A DNA stretch of 64,000 bases from Sclerodactyla briareus (taxonomy: Eukaryota > Echinodermata > Holothuroidea > Dendrochirotida > Sclerodactylidae): contig JAODTK010004643.1 of the NCBI GenBank assembly GCA_026419785.1, forward strand, positions 110,853 through 174,852. Reading direction: 5' to 3'. This document shows, in pieces, positions 45,680 to 56,794 of the stretch. Position 1 is the stretch's first letter. Every line of letters begins with the position of its first letter. The translations under genes and the position numbers were made by a program. The notes below the pieces were generated by a model. That model was given only the letters and a program-made list of their open reading frames with translations. It had not been told where the DNA came from and did not search any database.

Positions 45680-46160
45680 AATAACTCCTTTAACCGCTTT
45701 CATCCGATTGATCTGAACTGGTAGCATTTCCGCCCTAGTGAAATCTCGGATGAGTTCGAAACTAGGCATCACTGCATGTGCTGGGGCGCTAGTTTGCAAT
45801 AATTACGCGAAATTTTAAAGACGTTTAGTCGGATTTGACGAAACTGGTGGTAGGGACCATCGTTGATCCCGTAAAATGTGGAAGTCATTTCAGGTCATCG
45901 GAGCTCAAAATTTTGTCAGATTTGAACGAAAACCTGGTGGATAGGGCATTAGTTTTTATTCCCGAAAAAATTGAAGGTCATTCGAGGTCATCGAGGCCAA
46001 ATTGCCTGATTTATGCGATTTTCCAAACTTTGTCGATTTTGAACGAAAACTTGGTGGATGGGGGGTACATTCCCCTCCCTCACCAGTTAGAGTCATCAAA
46101 GCCAAACGTGGTTCACATTGCATATTCTGTGCTACTTCCATGATCACAACAAAACTTGGT
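45680..46160 (+). repeat. ACGAAACTTGGTGGAT tandem repeat, 85-120 bp period
   Basis: The word GAACGAAAAC(T)TGGTGGAT recurs near 45836, 45922, 46040 and 46151, each followed by GTCATTCGAGGTCATCGAG-like sequence. Related to 52775-53310. Confidence 0.65.
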
Positions 46161-47960
46161 GGATGAAGTTTATCTTGGTTTCTGATCATAAGGTGTGTTT
46201 TATGGGGTGCTAGATACTCTTCCCAATTATTGCTTAAAAAGCGGGATATACACTTGGGGGGGCGTTTAAACCCGCCTACACATAGTCTATTCAGGTCTGT
46301 GTTCATTGCTGTTGATGTAACAAGTCCAGTGCAACTCATGCACCTTCTATGGATGTGATAAAGACCGATCATCTTCTTGGAAATTGACAAACTAGTAATT
46401 AACTGTATTGGTTCTAGTAAAATTCATGGTCTGTCTTTGTTCTATTTTAAGTTAAGTTTAGTAATTAGAAAATTTTAGAAATTTTAGTAGGAGTGTCAAA
46501 GAAGAACAGTAGAACGTGAATAAAAACATTATTTTTTGATGTAATCTGGGTCCATGGATGATGATTGGAACCCCAACTTGTTAGACCTCACCATCATATG
46601 TTCGCATTCCCACAGTTGCCTGCAAGAGATATGATCTCTGCGATTGTTTATAACTAACATCCTCAGAGGGCAACACATTTTCACATTATTGTAACTTAAA
46701 CCTTGTTCTTATCATACTAATTATCTGAGGTGAATATGCAGGTACTGATAGGGCCATGAGGAAACAATACTGTGCACCATTTTTCTTATACACTGGTAAA
46801 AACAGCACTCCAATTAGAATCCTGTGGTGGCAAAACCGAGGTAAAATGGTGTTCATTTGCATAAATTTTTGAATGAGAAGTATAACCTCTAGAGGCAAAC
46901 AACAACTTAACTTTTATTAACAACTGCTTCAATTTTTTTTCATTCTGATACAATTTGTTGCATATCAACTTGTGTTTGTAGAATCCTCAATTTAGGGCCT
47001 TTTTTGTCTCCATATATTAATCCGTAGCCATGGGGACTACAAAGCAAAATCATTCATGTGTTCAACTCCTGTATATTATGTCCGCCTCGGCAGGTGTGGC
47101 TTCGGCCTCGCCAGATGGTGCGGCCGTCGGCCTCGGCCTCGATAGGTGCAGCCTCAACCTCCGGCAACACTGATAGTCATAAACACATGGTAATGTACAC
47201 TCGCCATGCACAACTTTCAATATCCCCAATATTGTGCCGTAGTCGACTAACCAAGTACGTACGTTGGCGCTCAAGCGCTCAGACGTCCAGTCTAGCTATC
47301 ATCGGTTGTCAGAAAGAGTCAAGGAAATCACTACGCCTTTGGCTTTCTGGCTCGATTTGTTTTCGGGACGTTACCAAAAGACAATAGCAGTTTAGGTGGA
47401 ACTGACTATAACACAAATGATAATTGGAATGGTTTGTGTTGTCGGGGCTTTAATCCTTGGTCGAGTTATGTAGATCTATCATCCGGGAATTCGGGATCAT
47501 ATATTAAACGGAATAGAATATCAAATGTCGTACACTCACGTTCAAACCAATGCAGTAATACTATATTTCGGCCACATTTGTCGTGGCCACGATTTATAAC
47601 AGTGTTGTACCTAAATGTGGGGGTGCCATGTGGGGGGGCCCCAAAATGTTGGGGGCCCGGGGCACGTCCCCTGTTGTCCCGCCCTAATTCCGCTAGGTGA
47701 TTCTCCACGATATGAGCTCCTGCAGTTGCGCCTGCAGTTGTCCTTTAACTAATGACAAAATGTACCAGCTCACTATGAACCCCAAAATGATCATATCTTG
47801 TTCAAGCAATAGGCTAGAGTTTCTGTACTCTTTAGAAGTGGTCATGGATGAATATCTATGAGTAACCCAGGTACCGATAAGTGAACTCTATTTGACCCCT
47901 ATAAGTCAGAGTCCACAGGTCATATCTGGGAAGCACACGTAGTCAATGACCCTGAGAATG
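46161..47960. other. Unassigned
   Basis: AT-rich up to 47050. CG-rich GGCCTCGGCCTCG words occur at 47085-47160 and a GGGGGCC-rich stretch at 47620-47670. A short fragment of the AATCACTAAGCC family lies at 47298-47370. Confidence 0.35.
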
Positions 47961-48311
47961 CTATAGTTTACTTGAATTGAATCCCACGAAGGGATTTCTC
48001 TGCCAAATACAATGTTCAAAAACTGGCGCATCGAACAGTTCTTCATCGGAAGTAAGGGAAACTCCAGCAAGAGAACTTTTTTCTTCACTTTTCTGCATCT
48101 TTTCAAACCATTTCATCCATATTCTATGCTCTGGAACGACCCCCCTCCAGTGATCGAAAGTTTCGATCGAAACACCGGTTAACTTCGTGTCTTTGGCTAT
48201 TCCCCATAACACAGCGCCACTGTTCACAGCGCCATATAGCGTAACTTCTTGGAATACTCCTTCAATGAGGCGCAGACGACGACCCTTATTCGTCGCTATT
48301 ATCCCGTAATC
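47961..48311 (-). CDS. Exon-like coding stretch, product not recognised
   Basis: A good acceptor (GTTGTGAATGTTCTTTACAG) precedes an open 117-codon stretch in phase 0 starting DYGIIATNKGRRLRL. It contains GAVNSGAVLWGIAKD and ends either at a stop (47961-47963) or at a GTAAAC donor after 47972. The composition is protein-like with no frame break, unusual in this window. GAVLWGIAKD faintly recalls tectonin/Hyd_WA beta-propeller blades, but one weak match is not an assignment. The open frame continues upstream to 48605 only through low-complexity repeat sequence, which I exclude. No neighbouring exons were found. Confidence 0.45.
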   Translation of the reverse strand, partial: DYGIIATNKGRRLRLIEGVFQEVTLYGAVNSGAVLWGIAKDTKLTGVSIETFDHWRGVVPEHRIWMKWFEKMQKSEEKSSLAGVSLTSDEELFDAPVFEHCIWQRNPFVGFNSSKL

Positions 48312-48344
48312 CTGTAAAGAACATTCACAACATTTTTTGCGCGC

Positions 48345-49040
48345 GTGATCCAGGGGTCTTGGGCGCGTGCCCCCGGAAGAGAAGGATAGAAAAAAGGAAA
48401 GGGAAAAGAAACGGCGCTGGTGAGGCGGAGAAAAAGAAAGAGGGAGAGCGATCAAAAGAGAGGAAAGGAAAGAATACAAAAAGAGAAAGGTGGAAGATGA
48501 AGAGCGAGGAGTGTGTAAGAAAAATACGAAAAACCAAAAGACTGAAAGTGCGTAGGCTTTTGGAGTCATATACACAAATAAACCGTGTCGAAGAAATTTC
48601 CTCACGATTTTGCACCCCCCCCCCCCCCTCCTGGTCCAAAATCAGTGTAGCTCGATTTCGGTAGCTCGGAAGATAAAATATTGGATCGAGGCAGAACCCC
48701 TCCCCCCCCCTTCCATCACTCGCTACAGGCTATCAGGAAAAAGTCATGGGGTTAATTATGGTTTCGGGTGGATCCGCCACATACCGCTCTAGGTAGAGTT
48801 GACTCAATTTTCGCACATTAATTTATCTTGACATCTTGTCGAATGATGGACCATCTGCTCAATCAGCCGCCGATCATGCCCTGATTAGCTGAAATAGCAC
48901 AACAACGTTACACCAGTTTAACCCAACTCGGAACCCATTCACCAGGCGCGGTTCTAACTGTAAGCCCCCTGCCCTAATATAATCCTCAATACGATCCGCA
49001 ACCAGCTGACATGGTACTCCGCTTATGGCCACTCTAAAGA
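48345..49040 (+). repeat. R700 dispersed repeat, copy 2
   Basis: It contains a G/A-rich tract, GAGTCATATACACAAATAAA, GGTGGATCCGCCACATACCG, ACGTTACACCAGTTTAACCC and TAAGCCCCCTGCCCTAATAT. It lies directly upstream (minus-strand sense) of the exon-like stretch ending at 48311. Confidence 0.8.
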
Positions 49041-50899
49041 GTATAGACCCCCTGCCCAATAGGGAGTACAGTACAGTCAGGTGGCTTAAGAAACTAAGTT
49101 AGAACATTTCCACAGCTCCGATCAGCGCATATCTAGTTGATATCGAGCCTCGCGTAGCCAACTCGGGTGAACGAATTGAGAAATAAGGGTGAAGTGGATG
49201 TTTTACCAATATTACTGAGTGCCCCAACAAATGGTGTTTTCCTTTCTGAACCTCAAATGGGATGTTAGGCAACTTTCTGAGATTTGCGTCTGTAATTTGG
49301 ATAATAGACAAGCTCATCTAGCCGCATACAAAAACTCCGACGTTACACGAATCAGGGAAGAGCCTTTCGTAACATTCTGGGAGGCCTTATATCCGAATTT
49401 TTGTGTACAGTACTCACCAACTGATTCTGTTCTCCGCTCAGATATTAAAATCAACGCCATATGAGATGACTTCGCCCAGCGGCGTCGCCATGGGGTGGGG
49501 GAGGGGACGTTCCCCTCTTCGATAACCATGACCTCCTCCCCCCGAGTGCCCCTAACATGAGATTTGTGATTTTCGAAAAAAAAATATTATGTAGTTAGTA
49601 ATGGACGACCAGTCTGATATAGACCTGGCCTAATTTGTTGTTTCTTTGACAAGAAGGCAGTAATTGTGCCAATTGCCGCAATGCACTAAAAAGTGTACAA
49701 AGACGTGCTTCGCGCGTGGTACTAGTGTTGGGATCATCCCGTTGCTCTCCGTCTCCCACTCTCTGCAAGCTCTATGGGAAAATTTCTGCTCATTGGCCCA
49801 CTAGCTTATACATATCTGTGAGGTTACAATAGATCAACAAAAATCTCATTGAACTTGAAGCTACAATCCAACCTTTTTTGATTCCTAAACCCTTTAGCCT
49901 CCGTTCCGTTTCTTTCTCTCATCAACCACGCGTATTTAGCCTGCCGTAGCCTAGGCTATCAGACTGCTTGATTTTCAATGCTCTTTCTCCAAGGGACTAC
50001 TACTCGTACGTTCCCTGCTCTCTATGACATATATCATGATTGGGATAGTAGAGCTAAAGCTGGCTAAATGTCCCAAATTCTGCTGGGATCCTGATTTTTC
50101 TCAGATGAACGGGAAATTTGAGAAAGGTTTGCGCGCTCGCACGCACTGGCGGATGGTATATGCGCCCGCAATTATTGACCTTCTGTCTAGCAGCAACGTC
50201 GGGGACCGAAGGACCGAGGTCCGACAATGTGAAATTTTCCACCGATTACAAAATTGCGATCATGAAAATCCCATGTGCGCAGCTTGTACCTGCAGCCTAC
50301 AACGCCGCGGGAACTGCCCTTTCCGTCCATATGGGGCTTGCACATTCAAACTTCTCATTACTGTAGTGGCGCTCCACCTAGTTAGTATTCTTGTGCTCCC
50401 CTGAAATATCTGTGCCCCTGTGCCCCCCACGACGAAAAGCCACTGCTCTGGTTCCCACTCCCCCTCTCCAGCGCCTCCCCGGGGCACTGAAAAGTCCTAT
50501 TTACGCTCCTGTCAAGTACCTAAGGTACTATTTCCTGCAATCTTGAGTTACCTTTCTCTCGAAACTGTCTCAACGATTCGTGCCAAGCATGATTGTCGCT
50601 CCGTCTGATACCCTGGCAAGATAATCCCCACATTCACACAGGTGTTACATAATTCACGATTGTCCGTTGTTGATACGAGATTATGGTTAAATGAAGAGGT
50701 GGTTCAACTCCGAGCTCCACCCTTTACGAGCGTAACTTACAGTAGGTTCCGGTATCTAGTTTTAAAATCATTTTCTGCCATATTTTTTTCTAAAAATATA
50801 GAAAGGCCGTAATTTGTTGTTGCATATTATTGCTATAGTCTGGCAGGTGACAACTCTTCACTTCTTTTCTTACTGATATTGCACATCCAGATTTTTCAA
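49041..50899. other. Unassigned
   Basis: No motif in the open frames at 49219-49464 and 50024-50404. G-rich and C-rich runs occur near 49490-49545. Confidence 0.35.
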
Positions 50900-51385
50900 T
50901 TAGCCGGCAAGGTGCCATTTCGGCGATCTAGGGGGGTTTAAAATAAAAAAACAAAAACAAAATTGCAGGGCCCGCTTAGCCCCAACCAATGGTGGCCTCC
51001 GCTCAGATAGTGAATTGCCGTTCACTTTGTTCCCCCCATTTTTCGAAACGGATTTGACGCCTCGTATCGTGCATTCCGATACCTGTGAGGAAGAAACGTC
51101 CGCGAGTAGGGCTACACCGTTATTCAAAACTTCTGCACATGGAACGACGCAGCAAGCTACCAGTTGGAAAGATAATTCTACACGAGAGGCACTTTGTTTT
51201 TAACCGATAGGTTGAGTAGTATTTACGGTCCCTCTCAGGCCCCCGAGGGCCATTCCGGCGACCTGGGAGGTGGTAAACCTCAAATTTTGAAGTACGATCC
51301 GCGCTAACCCATAGTGGCGCTCCCCTTAGATGTGAACCGCGCCCCGGATGACAAATCCTACTATACGCCCCCTGTATTTGCACAC
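50900..51385 (+). repeat. GC-rich dispersed family, dimer 2
   Basis: Units at 50905-51030 (GCCATTTCGGCGATCTAGG) and 51245-51370 (GCCATTCCGGCGACCTGGGA, then ACGATCCGCGCTAACCC). They are joined by CACTTTGTTTTTAACCGAT, as in the 34-kb dimer. Confidence 0.7.
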
Positions 51386-51547
51386 ATCTGGAAAACGAGA
51401 AACGCCGGTACTAAAGTTGTGTCGCAACAGTGATTCCGAGAAAACTACCGTTATGAACGCGAACGACATCGACTGTCAGCTTCTAATTTGATGGAGAAGT
51501 ATCCGTCCCATCTCGGAGAGGGCCCCCCTGGGTGACGAATTGATAAG

Positions 51548-51830
51548 TTGTTGAAAATCATGAAGTTTCAGCAGCAGGCAGGAATTAGTGAAGCCGGCAA
51601 GTACAAGGCGATCATCGAAAATGTTTTAAAGGACACGGCGTTTTCCTATTACCAAAATTGCGATCGGAAATTTATTTATCTTTCATTGATGGTATCAAAT
51701 TGCACGGTGGAGGTGGAAGGCAATTTTCAAATCCAGCTTAGAATCTCAGATTCTCGCTATTGAAAGTGACAATTCAAATCATGATGATTACGATGAAGAT
51801 CCGCTCTGAATTTGCAAGCAGGAAAACGAG
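51548..51830 (+). CDS. Hypothetical coding-like stretch
   Basis: It reads KFQQQAGISEAGKYKAIIEN and on to FSYYQNCDRKFIYLSLMVS. After a one-base shift it goes on through LESQILAIESDNSNHDDYDE to a stop near 51810. Charged, helical-looking sequence with an acidic C-terminus. I recognise no family. It could be an exon, a transposon ORF or chance. Confidence 0.22.
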
Positions 51831-52406
51831 GGGAAAGAATACAGGCGTTTCAAACACAATGTGATGATTAACATAAATAGGACGCCGACGATTGTCAAAT
51901 GACGTAATCTGTGATTTGTCTAGTGATCACGGGGGTCACCTGTGTGAACTAATTTATTCCACGCATATGGCATGCGAAAATGCGCAGGAATTTCCTTGTC
52001 AAACTCGCAAGACTGAGTGCAACGAATCGAGTTGGTACCGCCAGACTGATAATCAAACGGATCCTTTTGGATCTTCGTTGCGGTGATTTAGCCTTTTGGA
52101 GGGGGGGGCGGGGGGCAACAGCAAATACTAGGTCAGCGGCAGTTACCCGATACCGAGTAGCCGAGTAGGCTAGTCACATTCTATGGTTCGCATCCATATG
52201 GTTGTGCATATGTCGGTGCATGAGTAGAACATAACTTCAGTAAAAGTTTCATAAATTCCAGCTTTTATTGTTTTTCGATGCTCTACTCGGTTGTTTGGCC
52301 CTGAGAGTTGAGGGTGTAATAAGGGTGTTTCATCACATACGTGGTATAACAGGAAATACTACCCCCCCCCCACCTCCGGAAAATATTCTGGTGTGTTGTC
52401 CTTTTT

Positions 52407-52745
52407 TGTCTCACCTGAATGAAATTCAGGGAAGAGACTTAGTGGTCACTATGGGCGTGTGTGTGTGTGTGTGTGGGTCACACTTTCTCGTTAGCCAGGA
52501 TTTCTCCAAAACCGTGAGCCGATATGACAAATTTTGTGTGTGCACCGGGTGGGTTTTGACACGATTGCTTAGATTTCTGGCAGCAAAGTCAGTAATTAAA
52601 GGTAATTAGCCTCATTTATTAAAGTATTGTTTAAGGTCGTTAGCAGGATTACGCAGAACCGTATGTGTTTACAGTGATGTATTGGCATGTAGGGACCTGG
52701 ATGACAGGTAGATAAACAGATTAGATTTTCAGACCAAAAATTATT
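52407..52745 (+). repeat. R380 dispersed repeat, full copy
   Basis: It begins TTGTCTCACCTGAATGAAAT. Its first 25 bases hold a perfect hairpin, CCTGAAT (52414-52420) and ATTCAGG (52424-52430) with a GAA loop. A GTGTGTGT tract and TTAGCCAGGATTTCTCC follow. About 340 bp, no coding content. Confidence 0.85.
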
Positions 52746-52774
52746 GCTAATTAAGTGGTCTAACTTGCATATTA

Positions 52775-53310
52775 GGCGAAGTTTTCACGTTTGTCGAATC
52801 GGACGAAACTTGTGATTGTGGTCTACCATGGTTCCGAAAACATTTAAAAGTTGAAGTCGGGGTCATGGGGGAGGTCATTTAATCTGTTTAATTGGCATAA
52901 TTTTGCAATTTTTGAAAGTTTGTTGGATTTCCACAAAACTTGGTAGATGTGATCCACCTTTGACCCTGACCATTTTGAAGGTGATACAGATGGGGTGCAG
53001 TAGAAGTGAGGTCATTTTATGGGCCTAATTTGCATATATTCATTTCAAACTTGGGTAAGAAGTACGCAAACATCAGTAGGACGTCGGGGTCACTCACTGG
53101 AGGTCAATTAATATGTTTACTTTGCATTAATTTATGCAATTTTTGAAAGTTGTTGGATTTCCACAAAACTGGTAGATGTGATTCCACCTTTTGACCCTGA
53201 CATTTGAAGTTACAGCTGGGGTCGTAGAGGTCATTGTAGTGCTAATTGCATAAATATTCCAATTTCCAACTTGGTAAGAATTTCCGCCAAACTCAGGAGG
53301 TAGGGCCCAT
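52775..53310 (+). repeat. ACGAAACTTGGTGGAT family, about 231-bp tandem duplication
   Basis: GCAATTTTTGAAAGTT then GTTGGATTTCCACAAAACTT recurs 231 bp apart (52905 and 53136). TTTGACCCTGAC and GAGGTCATT blocks also repeat. It follows the R380 copy directly. Confidence 0.75.
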
Positions 53311-54299
53311 TAACATTTTCGGATCTGGTTGTGTTTTGGGGTTTCAGTAGGAATTTTGATTGAATTCCATCATATAATAGCTTCAGTTATAGGAATAATG
53401 CACTGAGGACGACTAACTAAGCCATAGCTCTGTGGACATTTGTGGTGTTATAAGCTGCCCACAAGGGAACCCTCTCTTACCCAAGTTGATTAGGTTGATA
53501 AGACCTTCAAAATACTGTAACATTTTTCTTTCTTTCTCTCTTCTTGCCTGGGGACTGGCGAAAAATGTGGAGGGTTGCCTGAAGTTATATTTTGGGACAT
53601 CTTTGATGCTGCATGGGGTAGTTTTTGGTGGGGGGGATGCGGGGAGGGTGTTTGCTGCCTGGCAGGTAGGTGCAATGTTCCTTGCTGCTTGGAAAATAAA
53701 AGACAAGAATAATGGAGGAAGTGATTTTAAAAGGTAAAGTAGCCCGGGCTGCTAAGGGGATTTAGAAAACCTTTTAAGTGGATTTTGGTCAAAGAAGTGG
53801 AGTTGACTGAGCGGTAAAACTATTCAAATTTTGGGTATTTATTAGAGAAGGGTGGGGGGCAAATGAAGAAGAAAAAGCATTGAGGGACTTTGGGGTATTA
53901 AAGCGTCCATTCTTATTGGTCAGTTATTGTAGGAATTTTAGATTTTGTTATTTATTCAATGTGAAAATAGTGATGTTCGTTGACATGACGATGGTCTGCA
54001 TGAACTATTGGTTTGTTTATCGTGTGTAGTGTAGTGAATAATAGAAACCACCGAGATACTTTTGACTATCGCTTGTCAATGATCGCTGTGAATGTGGCAT
54101 GAGACTTGTCAACAGACACCCAGTATGCACTGATTATTTTCTTGAAGCCGGCATGAATACGTGTCTGTTTGAACAAATGTCTGTTTTGAAGGGAATCTTA
54201 GGCTATATTTTGAGTGTCCCGGTACTGTCGGACCAGTCTCTAATGGTCCGCAAGCTGTATTATGCCCCCCACATACCGCGGCGTTCCCCGGGCCACACA
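53311..54299. other. Unassigned
   Basis: A G-rich plus-strand stretch (53600-53670). The open frames are low complexity or motif-free. Confidence 0.35.
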
Positions 54300-54880
54300 C
54301 ACACTGAAATCCGAAACCTGTGGAGAATGGAAACTCTATCTATAGGTTTCAAACCCCATTTCAAATACGTTTCTTGTGGAATTTTAGGCGCCTTCGAAGT
54401 TTTGGGCCAGTAATAGAGAAATCGGGGAGAATCCCAATTGCGCAATAACGCTGACGTCCCACATGGACAACACGGAAAATTATGTTCTGTATTCATTGTT
54501 TCTCCTGTTTGGATAAGTCAAACATTTTCATCAAGTTTTGTTGTCTATTTTCGCATCAAAGTAACCATCACAGCTAACCATTCCACTACACAATCCTCCT
54601 GCGTCCCCATAGATTGATGCGTTTCGAGTGAAGTTAATGTTTAATTTCAATCGAACCAAAGACTGTTTGGCAGGGTTGGCAATTTGACATCATTTGTTAT
54701 TGCACGATGAGATGCCTTTCGCTCTTGCGCACTACACATGCTTCACATCATGATACACAACTTCAAAGGACTATACTTCCTTAATAACGGGAAAAGTCCT
54801 ATGTATTCCGGTTTGACTGACGCATTCAGTTTATTCCAGCTATCATTTCATTGCAGTTGCCCTTCAATTTATCTGAGCAG
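54300..54880 (-). repeat. R600 dispersed repeat, inverse copy
   Basis: The reverse complement shares GGGAGAATCCCAATTGCGCA, CACAGCTAACCAT, TTTGACATCATTTGTTATTG and CATTGCAGTTGCCCTTC with the 33.7- and 34.7-kb copies. Homology extends past the left end of those copies (GGCCCAAAACTTCGAAGG on the minus strand). Confidence 0.8.
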
Positions 54881-54945
54881 CGATGTTGTCCAGAAACGTT
54901 TCAAGGAATCACTAAACACCTTGGCTCCCTGGTTCTAGTTTGAGG

Positions 54946-56239
54946 CTGAGCTACGGGCAGCAGCGTGCACCATTGGTCTCTAGTTTAAATTTCACGGAAG
55001 CTGAAGAGCTCAAGATCATTTCGCATTAATTGATGCACGAATCGATAATCATGTGAATGTCTTGTATATGAGACAATTTTTACCAGTGATCAATCCACCG
55101 TTTTCAAACTAAGCTACTCGAAGCAGAAATTACGGGCAGTCGTGTGTTTACAACTCTAAAGGCGGTTTTCGAACGAATTCGCTTAACCGGTACCGTGCAG
55201 TCATGCAATTGTAAATACCGTCAGCTACAGTACTGGACCCCCATTAGACCCCCCCATTGACCAAGTTATAGTATGTTTTTATACACTAAGTTGCCTCCGT
55301 TTAGGGGCCCCTGGATCCTTGTGTGCCCCCCCTTGGCCAAGCTATCAGCCATTCGAAAGTCCGAGAGGTGTCTGTACAACAATGCACTTACAAATTGATT
55401 ATTTTTTCGGTGTTAATAGATTTTGAAGTTTGATAGATCAATTTGACTTCTGATAGGTTCCTGTGGTTTGTATAGGTACTGAAATTACTCTTAGTGTTGA
55501 TAGGCTCAGTTTGTGTTTGTAAGGAAGTAGTACATAATAGAGATTTTTTCCGCACAATTAGACTCTTCTAACAATTCACATTTTGTATACTCGTGTGATC
55601 GGGATTAAATCACTCAGCCCTTTTGGATCAAGAAGTAGAACCATATGAAACATGGATTAAAATTGATGAACTTACCAGATCATTCATCAGTGGTATGCTC
55701 CTTTTTAAAGTGGGTTTGTTCATTGGAAAAAAAACATACTTGACAAAGTGAACACTAAAATTAGTGGCAGCCATGCAGCAAAACAAGCTGTACCGATCGT
55801 GATTCAATCACCTATCACCATGCAGAATTTACTTCGTACACAGAAACTGCAAAACATCCGCACATTCTGAAAGAATCAATATAGAAAATATCAGAAAGAA
55901 CATTTGCTTGTTCTTTTGGCCATTTTGGTGTTTTAGCCACTGAAAAAACAACCAAATCCTCTGATGAGTGAGGATTAATTTTTTCTCCCAAATAGGAACA
56001 ATGGTATTATTAATTGTTTTTGATACGTCCAAATTAGAATCGTACTATCGCGCGGGATGTCTTTTTAATAGACAATTTTACCCACTAGGGCCTACCTAAC
56101 GACGCTTTTTCCTACAGAAGGAGGATGCGCTTAAACAGACTCCTCTCCCGCTCGGGATCGACTCCCGATCGTTTTACTATAGTGACCGCATAAGTCTAAA
56201 AAGATCACGAACTTTATACGATTTCAGCGCATCCTCTTG
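54946..56239. other. Unassigned, AT-rich
   Basis: No gene, RNA or named repeat recognised. Confidence 0.35.
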
Positions 56240-56410
56240 CAGACTTGTAATGACTGAGTCATTGATCGGGCTTGAGTCGACTTGATCACATTTTCCAATT
56301 ACTTCGGACTTGACTGGAGTAATTACACTAACTGACTCGACTTGGACTCGAGTCACTCAGACCTGTTTACCTCGCCTTGACTCGAATTTCTATTGTTTGA
56401 CTCACTCTTT
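56240..56410. repeat. GACTCGAGTC word cluster, second locus
   Basis: TGACTGAGTCATTG, CTTGAGTCGACTTG, CTGACTCGACTTGGACTCGA and GTCACTCAGACC, then TTGACTCGAATTT, TTGACTCACTC and GAGTCTC. Same word set as 22230-23300. Confidence 0.5.
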
Positions 56411-56794
56411 GAGTCTCAATTTCATGCCTTGCTGCAAAAAAATCATCATAGCATGTCTAACTAATCAATATATACCTGTTGGAAAGAGAACATTTGCAAC
56501 CAAAAATCAAAGTTTACGGATGGATAGATCCAGTAGATAAAATGATATGCTGACTGCTCAATACAATAATCTAACTGAGTAGAGATTTAGAAGTTTGTTG
56601 TAACACAATATTAGTCCAAGCCTATGATTATCAAAATCAAATCTTTGAAGACTCACATGAATCACCACACTCAGCTTTGTCTCTCTGGGAAATAATGTTC
56701 CAGACCTTGGCCTAAAAACTGGCAAATGTATTAGAATTAGAAATAATAAATAGTGTAGAAATATATCTATTCGACCAATGCCGTGCCCCAAAAT

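Noticed and set aside
48312-48605. N-terminal part of the longest open frame (47961-48605)
   Set aside because: It translates a purine-rich repeat tract (R700) into Phe/Ser-rich low complexity; only the part after the acceptor at 48311 looks coding.
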